Of a stretch of DNA of 43,103 nt, positions 5,100 to 11,548 are shown in pieces. Position 1 is the first letter of the stretch. Every line of letters starts with the position of its first letter. The translations under genes were made by a program, and so were the position numbers. Source of the stretch: a virus. The stretch lies in the IMG/VR virus record IMGVR_UViG_3300027782_000148, positions 1 to 43,103 of that record. One strand, written 5' to 3'. The notes below the pieces were generated by a model. It searched no databases and was not told the origin of the DNA. It saw only the letters and a program-made list of their open reading frames with translations.

Positions 5100-5359
5100 C
5101 TGGATGGCGTAAACGAACAATCATGGAAATGGCGCAAGAAGCTGAATTTGAGCTTGATTGCGTTTCCCTTGAGTGGCACAAACGGATTGAAGCATTTGCC
5201 AAGCTGGTGCGTGAAGATGAGCGTGAGCAAATAGCGCAAATGTTTGACGATGCGCCGCCATTAGTTGATTTTGTTAAAAATGACCAAGGTGGTTGCATGA
5301 TGTGTGGATTTACACCCAAACTGGCTACTGCCGCCATCCGAGCAAGGGGACAAGCATGA
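5096..5359 (+). CDS. 87-aa hypothetical early protein
   Basis: Starts MTGWRKRTIMEMAQE; two helices (AEFELDCVSLEWHKRIEAFAKLVREDEREQIAQMF) followed by a C-x2-C pair in GGCMMCGFTP and a basic end (AIRARGQA). The helical AKLVREDEREQIA part and C-terminal AIRARGQ are common in phage early proteins with no assigned function. One Cys pair is not enough to claim zinc binding. Coupled by ATGA on both sides. Confidence 0.6.
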   Translation: MTGWRKRTIMEMAQEAEFELDCVSLEWHKRIEAFAKLVREDEREQIAQMFDDAPPLVDFVKNDQGGCMMCGFTPKLATAAIRARGQA

Positions 5360-5643
5360 GAAAAAGTAGACATCAATTGATACGGGATATGTTGTTGGCA
5401 TCAGAAGACGGCATGACTATCAAAGAAATAGCAGAAACCCTTGGCGACCATTGCCACAAGAGTGTCCAAAAGACTGTCAAGCTGATACACGGTTTATATA
5501 TTGACCGTTGGACTGTGATCAAAAAAGGAACTTATGCCGCTGTCTATGTGTGTGTAGATGTGCCTGAGAACGCTCCACACCCAACAGAACGCTACCTACC
5601 CGTTTCAATCTGGAGGAACAATGGAACTGGACGATCCGTTTGA
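5356..5643 (+). CDS. Winged-helix DNA-binding protein
   Basis: 95 aa from the ATG at 5356, chosen because it overlaps the previous stop (ATGA); an upstream in-frame ATG would overlap heavily. Residues 8-65 fit a winged helix: HQLIRDMLLASEDGM, TIKEIAETLGDHCHKSVQKTV as helix-turn-helix, then a two-strand wing (DRWTVIKKGTYAAVYV). Probably a transcriptional or replication regulator; the target is unknown. The last 23 nt overlap the next gene. Confidence 0.65.
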   Translation: MRKSRHQLIRDMLLASEDGMTIKEIAETLGDHCHKSVQKTVKLIHGLYIDRWTVIKKGTYAAVYVCVDVPENAPHPTERYLPVSIWRNNGTGRSV

Positions 5644-5899
5644 CTACCAAAAGCCCAAGTGGCTTGTCCTTGAAGAGCGTGAGAAAAGACGGGCAGCAAG
5701 GGCTAGAAGATTGGGTAGACCTATAGGGACATGGGGCGGCAACCGTAAGGGCGCTGGAGAGCGGTTTAAGAAGCCCTATGACAGCAAGGTATTCATCAAG
5801 CACACCCGCATCCAGCACAGCCTATTGCTTGACCTGGGCAATGGTGACTTGAATGCAGGTGTACAGAAATTAATAGACACTAAATTGGATGAGTTATGA
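5621..5899 (+). CDS. Putative ribbon-helix-helix DNA-binding protein
   Basis: 92 aa from the ATG at 5621, which has a ggagg site; upstream in-frame ATGs lie inside the previous gene. N-terminal part is highly basic (EEREKRRAARARRLGRPIG) followed by TWGGNRKGAGERF, a motif also seen in phage small DNA-binding proteins. Residues about 55-88 (KVFIKHTRIQHSLLLDLGNG, then AGVQKLIDTKL) look like a strand plus two helices of the Arc/MetJ fold. Inference: a DNA-binding regulator. Confidence 0.55.
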   Translation: MELDDPFDYQKPKWLVLEEREKRRAARARRLGRPIGTWGGNRKGAGERFKKPYDSKVFIKHTRIQHSLLLDLGNGDLNAGVQKLIDTKLDEL

Positions 5900-6222
5900 A
5901 TGAAATCGACCCCAACAAAGCAATTAACTTTATCACTGCCAACTCGCAAGCATTTGCCAAGGCCAAGGCAGATAGGACCTTTGTAGAAAACAACCTGAGG
6001 GTGGTTAAGTCTGAGTTGATGAATGAAGAAGAGGGTACGCTAGGCCACAAAGAAGCCTATGCCTATGCCCATGCCAACTACAAAGCCCAATTGGTGGCCC
6101 TCAGAGAGGCTACTGAAATAGAGGAGAATCTGCTGTGGATGATGAAGGCAGCACTGGCCCGAATCGAGGTTTACAAGGTGCAGGAATACTCTAAACGTGC
6201 TGAGTTGAGAAATCTTGGATGA
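5896..6222 (+). CDS. 108-aa coiled-coil hypothetical protein
   Basis: Starts MNEIDPNKAINFITAN; nearly entirely helical with heptad-like spacing (FVENNLRVVKSELMNEEEG and ALREATEIEENLLWMMKAAL). The pattern NxxRVVKSELMxxEEG...KEAYAYAHxxY is familiar from phage genomes lying between small DNA-binding and HNH-like genes, with no known role. ATGA overlaps on both ends. Confidence 0.65.
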   Translation: MNEIDPNKAINFITANSQAFAKAKADRTFVENNLRVVKSELMNEEEGTLGHKEAYAYAHANYKAQLVALREATEIEENLLWMMKAALARIEVYKVQEYSKRAELRNLG

Positions 6223-6491
6223 ACAACAAGCTAAACGCCCGTGAGAGATTGCATTTGGCGCTTATCAAAGAATTACCTTGTTCAGTATGTGATGAGCCTG
6301 GACCAAGTGATGCCCACCATGTCAAGCAGCACAGACAATTCACTTGCATTGCCTTGTGTAAATCTTGCCACCAAGGACCATTACTTGGCTGGCATGGGCA
6401 AAAGCGTATGTGGGCTATCAAACACATGGATGAGATGGATGCTCTCAACATCACTATCCAACGTCTGCTAGATGGCCTACAATTACGCTAA
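6219..6491 (+). CDS. HNH-like / Ref-type nuclease-like small protein
   Basis: 90 aa. Seen: C-x2-C in PCSVCDEPG (residues about 21-26), the AHHVKQHRQF segment (about 32-41) and LCKSCHQGP (about 47-55), giving a C2...HH...C-x2-CH pattern of zinc-stabilised beta-beta-alpha metal nucleases. The C-terminal LGWHGQKRMWAIKHMDEMDA fits phage Ref/NinG-like recombination proteins. The Asn of a classical HNH is not obvious, so activity is uncertain. Coupled to the 108-aa gene by ATGA. Confidence 0.6.
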   Translation: MNNKLNARERLHLALIKELPCSVCDEPGPSDAHHVKQHRQFTCIALCKSCHQGPLLGWHGQKRMWAIKHMDEMDALNITIQRLLDGLQLR

Positions 6492-6502
6492 AGGAGCCTA
6501 TC

Positions 6503-6853
6503 ATGGGTGAATTCATTCTTACACTGCTACACGCAGCTACAAATACTCACATTCTGCATTGGCAGACCAAAAGCTTTGCTGATCACACTGCATTGGGTGA
6601 GTTTTACACTGAACTACCTGAACTGATTGATGCCCTGGTGGAGGCCACACAAGGCGTTATGGGTGAGATCATCCAATTTCCAGCAGACTACTACCCACCC
6701 GCAGAGAATGGCTTGCAAGAGCTAAAAGAACTGCGTGAGTATTTTGTAGATAATCGCAATGTAATGCCACCAGACAGTGAGATACAAAACCTGCTAGACA
6801 GCATAGGTGATAGCATCGATTCAACGCTTTATAAGCTAAAATTCTTGAGTTAG
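6503..6853 (+). CDS. Ferritin-like / Dps-like phage protein
   Basis: 116 aa. N-terminal helix LLHAATNTHILHWQTKSFADH, then ALGEFYTELPELIDALVEATQG match the H-x-x-HW...H-x-AL-x-x-FY-x-x-L-x-x-x-x-D-x-x-x-E order of Dps-like proteins (positions about 10-55). I believe related phage proteins are listed as DUF5856, not checked. Dps proteins bind iron and DNA; at 116 aa this is shorter than cellular Dps and may not form a cage. Strong aaaggag site. Last gene of the rightward early operon, immediately before a terminator. Confidence 0.6.
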   Translation: MGEFILTLLHAATNTHILHWQTKSFADHTALGEFYTELPELIDALVEATQGVMGEIIQFPADYYPPAENGLQELKELREYFVDNRNVMPPDSEIQNLLDSIGDSIDSTLYKLKFLS

Positions 6854-6884
6854 TCCGTGGTCCTCTCCTAGCCCTGCAAGGCTA

Positions 6885-6911
6885 TTAACCTCTTTCGGGA
6901 GGTTTTTTTTC
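6885..6911 (+). terminator. Intrinsic terminator of the rightward early operon
   Basis: AACCTC (6887-6892), loop TTTCGG, GAGGTT (6899-6904), followed by an eight-T tract to 6910. A smaller hairpin (agcc...ggct, about 6870-6882) precedes it. Position 30 nt after the last early gene fits a strong operon end. Confidence 0.85.
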
Positions 6912-7043
6912 GTCAAAAGTTTAAAAAGGGTAGGCAAAATAAAAAAGGGGTGGGGTCATTTTTACAGGGGCCTTAGATTTTTTGAGGGGGGGGTCCTTTC
7001 TGTACGCAAAAAAACACCGTTTTTCACCCCCCAGACGAGTACT

Positions 7044-7081
7044 ACATAGGGTTTACCCTAGTTCTCACATAGGGTTTACCC
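7044..7081. repeat. Two direct copies of acatagggtttaccc
   Basis: Exact 15-bp copies at 7044-7058 and 7067-7081 with 23-bp spacing, close to two helical turns. The core gggtttaccc is near-palindromic. The element resembles 2451-2470 in the early control region, so a common regulator could bind both. Confidence 0.65.
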
Positions 7082-7262
7082 GTGGTTCTACTGTGTTTTT
7101 ACCTAGTTCTCTTGTGTTTCTATACAGTGGTTTTTCTGCAACAATGCATAAAATCGCCCACAATCGACAATCGATTGAATGCATACCAACATAGCCAAAA
7201 CCCATAAAAAGCCCTCAAAAGCCCGATAAATGGCCTTGCTGCCACTATCTGGACACAAGCGA

Positions 7263-7353
7263 ACACGCTACCGCCTAGGCTTACCCCTATAGTAAATGAG
7301 ACACGCTACCGCCTAGACCTAAAGCCTATAAATTGACACGCTTAAGCCTAGAC
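7263..7353. repeat. Three iteron-like direct repeats
   Basis: Copies at 7263-7280, 7301-7318 and 7336-7353, consensus acacgctaccgcctagac; the first two share 17 of 18 bases and the third is more diverged in its centre. Spacing is 38 and 35 bp. Direct repeats of this size and phasing are typical of initiator-binding sites, but no initiator binding is shown. Confidence 0.65.
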
Positions 7354-7366
7354 CTAAGCCTAGAAA

Positions 7367-7388
7367 CTAAAAAAGCCCCGTAGGGCTT
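7367..7388 (-). terminator. Terminator of the leftward 251-aa module
   Basis: AAGCCC (7373-7378), loop 7379-7382, GGGCTT (7383-7388). Read leftward the stem is followed by six T (complement of A 7369-7374). It lies 3 nt after the stop of the 39-aa gene, which supports that gene being the operon end. Confidence 0.8.
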
Positions 7389-7390
7389 AA

Positions 7391-7510
7391 TTAATGGAAT
7401 TCATAAACCCAAATATGCTCAGTTTTAAAATTCTCATATTTGCAAAAAAAGGTATCGATATCGGGTATGTAGAAACCCGCATTTTGAGCATTAATCAGTG
7501 TTCGTTGCAT
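7391..7510 (-). CDS. 39-aa hypothetical protein, last gene of the leftward module
   Basis: Starts MQRTLINAQNAGFYI and ends TEHIWVYEFH. Aromatic-rich, protein-like composition; the other frames here are broken or implausible. It overlaps the end of the Cys-rich gene by 20 nt and stops immediately before an intrinsic terminator in the right direction. The upstream agaag is a weak ribosome-binding site, and coupling is likely. No family recognised; it is too short for standard ORF calling. Confidence 0.55.
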   Translation of the reverse strand: MQRTLINAQNAGFYIPDIDTFFCKYENFKTEHIWVYEFH

Positions 7511-7688
7511 GGTTATCTTCTATAAAATCAAAAAAGGTCTTCATGCTGCAGCTTTCGCAGCAAGTATAAAATTTACCCTGACCTTTAGAATTATCTGTTT
7601 CAATTGCATCAAATTCGTATAGATCTTGATAACAATTAAAACAACTAATAATTTTATCAGTGTGATTAATTTTAGGAAAATATTTCAT
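7491..7688 (-). CDS. 65-aa cysteine-rich (zinc-binding-like) protein
   Basis: Start at 7688 (MKYFPKINH) was chosen because the leader aaaggcaagaca in front of it is the same as that in front of the 251-aa gene; a longer in-frame version would overlap that gene by 65 nt. C-x2-C (CFNCYQ) near residue 16 and CCESC near residue 44 form a likely zinc site. Function unknown; probably a partner or regulator of the adjacent 251-aa protein. Confidence 0.6.
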   Translation of the reverse strand: MKYFPKINHTDKIISCFNCYQDLYEFDAIETDNSKGQGKFYTCCESCSMKTFFDFIEDNHATNTD

Positions 7689-7698
7689 TGTCTTGCCT

Positions 7699-8454
7699 TT
7701 AAAAGTGAATGCCTTTAATTTGCGTAAACCCGCTTGTATCGTGTTTAGCCTTGCCTTTAGCATATAAAGCCACTACAACTTGTTTTGGCTCAATATGCCT
7801 TACATCAGTGTTATCCCCATCAATAACATCCCATCCCCTAAATGAATCAGGGATATCATTTTGCTTCTGAAACACTACAGCAACTCTAGAGTTATTCCTA
7901 TTTGATAAACCCTTGATACTTATAGGTTTAGGCGTGATGGCACTAAAGGAATATGTAAGGTCATAATTGTTTAGTGTCTTACCCTCTAATGACCTTGAGG
8001 GATGTTTTGTGTAATCATAGAACATCACATCAGGGAACAACTGAAACAAATTCTTGTTTTCCCATATGATCAGATTCTCATAAGGTATGTCACTTGTACC
8101 ATTGGGTCTTACAAGGGGCTTAAAGCCTAATCTAAGGGCTTTTCTTTGGATAGACCATGTATCTGCAGCAAGTGACAGCAAAAAGGCTTGCTGGTGATCA
8201 TAGAAAAACTGTGTTTTGGCTTTCCTGGCTTTTTGTACGCTATTGAATGCTCCTCTACCCGCTGTATTGAGACATCCATGAAAACAACCCGCTAAAAGGG
8301 CTAAAGGACACAAGGTTTCATCAGGGACGAGATAGACAATACCAGTAAGATATCCTATCTTTTCCCCTTTAATGGTTTTAGTTGATGATTCACCCAATAT
8401 AGGGCGATACTCTAAGCCTAATGACTTGAGAATGAGTTTATATGGATTTTGCAT
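7699..8454 (-). CDS. Conserved 251-aa phage protein (DUF7227-like, replication-associated by annotation)
   Basis: Seen: GYLTGIVYLVP, CPLALLAGCFHGCLNTAGRGAF (residues about 49-70, three Cys), KARKAKTQFFYDHQQAFL, VRPNGTSDIPYEN, a FYDYTK motif, NNYDLTYSFS, VVF and VIDGDNTDVRH, then VVALYAKGKAK near the C-terminus. This order is that of a widespread phage family that I recall as DUF7227 or generic 'rep protein'; the biochemical function is unknown to me. The Cys cluster could bind a metal or Fe-S centre. It is the main gene of an isolated leftward module between two gene-free regions. Confidence 0.6.
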   Translation of the reverse strand: MQNPYKLILKSLGLEYRPILGESSTKTIKGEKIGYLTGIVYLVPDETLCPLALLAGCFHGCLNTAGRGAFNSVQKARKAKTQFFYDHQQAFLLSLAADTWSIQRKALRLGFKPLVRPNGTSDIPYENLIIWENKNLFQLFPDVMFYDYTKHPSRSLEGKTLNNYDLTYSFSAITPKPISIKGLSNRNNSRVAVVFQKQNDIPDSFRGWDVIDGDNTDVRHIEPKQVVVALYAKGKAKHDTSGFTQIKGIHF

Positions 8455-8502
8455 TGTCTTGCCTTTTCGTGAATATATTAAGACCCTAGAAACCTAGGCC
8501 AT

Positions 8503-8524
8503 AAACCCCTATTAATAAGGGTTT
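8503..8524. promoter_or_regulatory. Near-perfect palindrome AAACCC-TATTAATA-GGGTTT
   Basis: AAACCC (8503-8508) and GGGTTT (8519-8524) enclose an inner TATTAATA palindrome (8510-8517). It lies in the leader between the 30-aa gene and the 251-aa gene. Read leftward it presents ctgtaaaccctt, almost the half-site found at 2426-2438, suggesting the same DNA-binding protein. Confidence 0.5.
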
Positions 8525-8535
8525 ACAGTCTAGAC

Positions 8536-8628
8536 TTACATATAAATTATGAAATACGCTACCATAGGTGAAGAGATAATGACAGCGAATATTGTTGCAT
8601 GGAATAAATCATTAATAAAGCTTTTCAT
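8536..8628 (-). CDS. 30-aa single-pass membrane microprotein
   Basis: Starts MKSFINDLFHATIF; residues about 9-29 form one hydrophobic span (AVIISSPMVAYFIIYM). A clear agaggaat ribosome-binding site precedes it and it starts 2 nt after the stop of the 86-aa gene. Likely a membrane-inserted peptide; role unknown. Its small size makes it tentative. Confidence 0.45.
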   Translation of the reverse strand: MKSFINDLFHATIFAVIISSPMVAYFIIYM

Positions 8629-8629
8629 T

Positions 8630-8890
8630 TTAGTATTCCTCTTGTTTTGATTCAATTAACAGTTTACAACCTAGAATGCATAATTCATCAATGGTTTCCT
8701 CTTCTAGATAATCCATCAATGGATATCCTGATGCGTTTCTCACTGAATCAATAGTTTCATTGTATGTGCCACTGTAATCATATTCATAATCCATACGAAC
8801 AATGACAGTACCGGATCCACATCCGATAGTTGTTTCAAATTCGAATACAGCACTACCGCCAATTGAGTTGAGTTGATCTTGAGTAAGCAT
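8630..8890 (-). CDS. 86-aa hypothetical protein, first gene of the leftward module
   Basis: Starts MLTQDQLNSIGGSAV with an aaagga site. Beta-rich first half (VFEFETTIGCGSGTVIVRMDYEYDYSGTYN) and helical acidic end with two Cys. No family recognised. It sits behind a promoter candidate at 8949-8976 and probably heads the transcript ending at 7367. Confidence 0.6.
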   Translation of the reverse strand: MLTQDQLNSIGGSAVFEFETTIGCGSGTVIVRMDYEYDYSGTYNETIDSVRNASGYPLMDYLEEETIDELCILGCKLLIESKQEEY

Positions 8891-8924
8891 TGTGATCCTT
8901 TAAGTTGAGTTGAGTTGATCAATG

Positions 8925-8949
8925 AAGGGCTAAAAATTGATCCCTTCAC
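8925..8949. promoter_or_regulatory. Inverted repeat TGAAGGG/CCCTTCA downstream of the leftward promoter
   Basis: Perfect 7-bp arms separated by 12 nt, overlapping the presumed start of the leftward transcript. It would serve either as an operator or as a 5' hairpin. Downstream, gagttgagttgat-type repeats (about 8865-8921) recur at the gene start. Confidence 0.45.
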
Positions 8950-8976
8950 ATATATAGCAGGGAAGAATCATGCCAA
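8949..8976 (-). promoter_or_regulatory. Sigma-70-like promoter for the leftward module
   Basis: Read leftward: TTGGCA (complement of 8971-8976), 16-nt spacer, TATATG (complement of 8949-8954). Both boxes are close to consensus and the position about 60 nt before the 86-aa gene is right. No other comparably good pair was seen in this interval. Confidence 0.5.
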
Positions 8977-9047
8977 CTCTCGTAAGTTGTTGATTCTATT
9001 GATAGCTCCAAAACCCTATCAGTAGTTACCCTTAGAACGATAGATTA

Positions 9048-9068
9048 CACTTGATCGTCATTCAAGTG
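9048..9068. promoter_or_regulatory. 21-bp hyphenated palindrome CACTTGA-7-TCAAGTG
   Basis: Perfect 7-bp arms (9048-9054 and 9062-9068) around TCGTCAT. Size and symmetry suit a dimeric repressor or activator site in the early-late intergenic region. No experimental or comparative evidence. Confidence 0.45.
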
Positions 9069-9325
9069 AACATATAAGGAATGCAATAAATGCATAGATA
9101 TGGGCATATGGGAATGGCCTTCCATTGTGTGAACGAAAAGAAAAACAGAAGATAAACCTAGGGCATTGATTAGCTCTTCTACAGAGGAGAGACAGAGACA
9201 CTACAAGCATTCTCCGGAGAAACACTAGAGACAGAACAACTACAGAGAAAACCACAAAACCATCGGGGCCTAGCTCACGCACAAATTACAGCCCTCTACA
9301 GAGGAGGAATGGCCCACATGGCTAC

Positions 9326-9378
9326 TACCCCCCTAGCCAGGCGCAATACCCCCCTAGAACGCCTCATAACCCCCCTAG
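9326..9378. repeat. Three phased CCCCCCTAG repeats
   Basis: Copies at 9326-9336, 9347-9357 and 9367-9378 (ta(a)ccccccTAG), spaced about 21 bp, that is two helical turns, so all three face the same side. The flanking bases (gcgc, gcctc) are partly shared. Could be a cooperative binding site or an element of the late-region control or packaging site. Confidence 0.6.
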
Positions 9379-9588
9379 AACCAGGAGGGGGTAGGTCTGG
9401 AAGGTGACGGAGTTTGGGGGGCCCGCTCCCCCATCCCCACTTTTTATTCAAAAACATTTCCCCCCCACTACTCATCCCAACTGTTTCAATAGAATTTAGG
9501 TATTACAAATCCTGTATATAAATTTTTTAGTCAAAATAATTCAAGGTTTATATGTGTAAGATATGCAATGTAGTAGTACAATTGTTAC

Positions 9589-10029
9589 ATGAGAAAACTT
9601 CGTACATTAATTGAATGGTCTGCTGCTATCAAAGCTAGGGATTGCAAGTGTGTAACTTGTGGTGCTGAGACTGCGTTGGTTGCACATCACATAAAGCCCA
9701 AAAGCCAATACCCTGAGTTGAAATACGACTTAGATAATGGTGTGACGTTATGTGTTGATTGCCACAAAGATCATCATCGGGAACATCCTGTTGTCGGTAT
9801 TGGCAAAGATGTTGTTGGCAAAGTTGCTCTTAAAAAGAGAGTCAAAGAGTTAGAAGGAATTGTGCAGGTTTATGCAAGACTTGCTGAAAAAGCAGAAGAA
9901 AACAAAGACTTAGTAAATTTACTCAAGATGCAAAATAGTAATTTAAAAGACCTTAATGAGAAATTAGAATTGAGACTTTTATTTTGCAAAAGACAAATAG
10001 CTGATTTGGTAAAAAAAATTTCCTCCTAA
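9589..10029 (+). CDS. HNH endonuclease with C-terminal coiled coil
   Basis: 146 aa. Residues 19-66 form the HNH domain: C21-x2-C24, VAHHIKPKSQYPEL (H33, H34), DNGVTLC (N50), C55-x2-CHKDHH (C58, H59). The rest is a long coiled coil (about 85-140). HNH proteins next to terminase genes are commonly needed for terminase-mediated DNA cutting in packaging. It is the first rightward late gene and sits directly ahead of the terminase region. No Shine-Dalgarno is visible, so leaderless or promoter-proximal initiation is possible. Confidence 0.8.
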   Translation: MRKLRTLIEWSAAIKARDCKCVTCGAETALVAHHIKPKSQYPELKYDLDNGVTLCVDCHKDHHREHPVVGIGKDVVGKVALKKRVKELEGIVQVYARLAEKAEENKDLVNLLKMQNSNLKDLNEKLELRLLFCKRQIADLVKKISS

Positions 10030-10072
10030 AAGTTTTTTGGTTGCTACAATTCAGGCATTGCAAGGAGAATGT

Positions 10073-10573
10073 ATGGAATGGAGATTGGCACATCCGCTTG
10101 ATGACGTAGATGACATTGTTGAGATGGCAGACACTATCTTTGGGGTAGAGGCTGATGGCATACTGACGAGGGACAGGAACGTCTTTAGGAAGCATGTAAC
10201 GGTTACTGCTACTATGCAACTGTTTGACAAGGGCAGAGAGTTCCTTGCTGTGTGCAGGGATGTGGATACGTTAGTTGCGTACTGTTGGTTTGACCGTGGT
10301 GGGTATACAACGTATGCCAATGAAGAGATCAGCAATGCTAAGTTCCACCACCTTGATTTAAGTCTTCCGGTTAGAACCAGAGTAAGGTTACTTAACGAGA
10401 TGATTGATCAGCATATATTGTGGGCTAGTAGCTGGGGTATTCCGGTTATATGCTCAACAAGTATTAGAGCAGAGCATAATGGGTTTATGAAGATTCACAA
10501 GAAGCGTGGGTTTACTGTTAATGGCTCTTATGCTTGGATAAGAACTGAAAATGGATTAAAGGATATGAAATGA
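10073..10573 (+). CDS. GNAT-like acetyltransferase-type phage protein
   Basis: 166 aa from the ATG at 10073 (MEWRLAHPLDD), chosen for its aaggag site. Related proteins preceding phage terminases are often annotated as acetyltransferases: a beta-rich N-terminal part, LAVCRDVDTLVAYCW in the centre and FMKIHKKRGFTVNGSYAWIR at the end, which fits the last strand-helix elements of GNAT folds. A clear acetyl-CoA loop (Q/R-x-x-G-x-G/A) is not seen, so catalysis is unproven. Overlaps the next gene by ATGA. Confidence 0.55.
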   Translation: MEWRLAHPLDDVDDIVEMADTIFGVEADGILTRDRNVFRKHVTVTATMQLFDKGREFLAVCRDVDTLVAYCWFDRGGYTTYANEEISNAKFHHLDLSLPVRTRVRLLNEMIDQHILWASSWGIPVICSTSIRAEHNGFMKIHKKRGFTVNGSYAWIRTENGLKDMK

Positions 10574-11064
10574 AAATACCTAAACCCAGTGATGCAGTAT
10601 ATGGAGATATTCGTCCTCAAGATTCTAATGTCACCAGTGAAGAAGAGAAACAAAAGAAGCGTGATTATTATCAGAGAAAGAAAGCTGAACAAAAAGCAAT
10701 GAAGTTAGCTACTGGTAAGCAAGAACCTAAAGAGCCAAAGGTTCCGGTATTCACCCCTGGTCGGCCTAAGTCTGTGGTTAACCGAGTAACTGAATATGGC
10801 GCTTTGTTTAACAAGCTCAATGATGAACGTGCCGCCAAAGGACTACCCCCACTCAAGACGGCAATGGAAGTCTTGATTGATGCGATGCAGTCTGATGAGC
10901 TTGACATTAAAGACAAGGCTAAGATTGCTGATAAGCTTGCCCCCTTTGAATCCTCAAGAGCGCCTATAATTTCGATTGAGCACGTTAACAACGTGAACAA
11001 AGAGGAAGAGGTGTCTGCTGACGATGCCTTGGATGATTTTCTACAATCTCTAAGAAAGGTATAA
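10570..11064 (+). CDS. Putative small terminase subunit
   Basis: 164 aa; basic, charged N-terminal half with a coiled stretch (EEEKQKKRDYYQRKKAEQKAMK), a TPGRPKSVVNRV segment, then helices (EYGALFNKLNDERAAKGLPPLKTAMEVLIDAM) and an acidic C-terminus (SADDALDDFLQSL). Position between the HNH gene and the large terminase, DNA-binding-like N-terminus and size fit TerS, but no classical helix-turn-helix is obvious, so the call rests mainly on context. The long gap to TerL is filled by six small genes. Confidence 0.45.
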   Translation: MKIPKPSDAVYGDIRPQDSNVTSEEEKQKKRDYYQRKKAEQKAMKLATGKQEPKEPKVPVFTPGRPKSVVNRVTEYGALFNKLNDERAAKGLPPLKTAMEVLIDAMQSDELDIKDKAKIADKLAPFESSRAPIISIEHVNNVNKEEEVSADDALDDFLQSLRKV

Positions 11065-11065
11065 A

Positions 11066-11254
11066 ATGCCACTAATGAAATCTGGATCAGCCAAAGCATT
11101 TAAGTCAAACATCAAGACTGAGATGAAAGCTGGTAAGCCACAGAAACAAGCTGTTGCGATTGCTTATGCTGAGAAGCGTGAGAAATCCGAAAAGGGCGAA
11201 CGCAAGAATACTGCGATCGAAAAGAAAGAAGCCAAAATGAAAGGTAAAAAATGA
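11066..11254 (+). CDS. 62-aa basic protein (DUF6496-like)
   Basis: Starts MPLMKSGSAKAFKSNI, followed by KTEMKAGKPQKQAVAIAYAEKR and a Lys-rich end. The core pattern KSNIKTEMKAGKPQKQAVAIAY is that of a very common phage protein which I recall as DUF6496, function unknown. aaagg site 4-7 nt upstream. May be a virion or DNA-associated protein given its charge. Confidence 0.7.
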   Translation: MPLMKSGSAKAFKSNIKTEMKAGKPQKQAVAIAYAEKREKSEKGERKNTAIEKKEAKMKGKK

Positions 11255-11541
11255 CTACCAATTTTCAATCTGTCCAAGCGCCTAATCGTAAAGGCAACAT
11301 TGGCAAAATGGCTGCAAGCCATTCCACTGGTGTAACTGGCATTACAGGCCCCAAGCATGGTACTGCTACACCTAAAGGCAACCAAGGCGCTCCTGCTTAC
11401 GCTCGTGCAACAGATAACCAATCTGCTGGCGTTACTGGTGGTCGCAAGCAAAAGGTTATGGTCAGCACACACGCCGATTATTGTGGTCACATCATGAATG
11501 ATGGCTACATGAACAGTGACCGCAACAACTATCTCAAGTGA
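11251..11541 (+). CDS. 96-aa low-complexity hypothetical protein
   Basis: Starts MTTNFQSVQAPNRKG; Gly, Thr and Asn rich with repeated TGVTG-like steps (STGVTGITGPKHGTA, SAGVTGGRKQ) and a C-terminal HADYCGHIMNDGYMNSDRN. Probably flexible. No family recognised. Starts by ATGA overlap with the DUF6496-like gene. Confidence 0.55.
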   Translation: MTTNFQSVQAPNRKGNIGKMAASHSTGVTGITGPKHGTATPKGNQGAPAYARATDNQSAGVTGGRKQKVMVSTHADYCGHIMNDGYMNSDRNNYLK

Positions 11542-11548
11542 GGCCAAC

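Larger units (their letters stand above)
6912..7366. other. Gene-free control region, possible origin
   Basis: About 455 nt without a credible gene. It holds G- and C-runs (about 6943-7030), two exact copies of acatagggtttaccc (7044, 7067), a T-rich segment (7085-7140), an AATCGACAATCGATT-like patch (about 7162-7176) and three iteron-like repeats (7263-7353). Enclosed by terminators on both sides. An origin of replication, a regulatory hub, or both would suit this layout. Confidence 0.5.
8977..9588. other. Gene-free region rich in palindromes and repeats
   Basis: No supported gene; the one ORF on the minus strand (9058-9282) has unnatural composition. Seen: inverted repeat around 8996-9025 (ctattgatag/ctatcagtag), CACTTGA-7 nt-TCAAGTG (9048-9068), two ctacagaggag copies (about 9179 and 9295), three CCCCCCTAG repeats (9326-9378), G/C runs (about 9390-9470), then AT-rich sequence (9480-9560) before the HNH gene. 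It separates early from late genes, so the late promoter should lie here. Confidence 0.55.

Noticed and set aside
7263-7353. CRISPR array
   Set aside because: Only three imperfect short repeats, no uniform spacers, no cas genes.
9058-9282. 74-codon leftward ORF with hydrophobic stretches
   Set aside because: It lies over repeats and has atypical composition with no start signal. The hydrophobic residues come from purine-rich sequence on the opposite strand.
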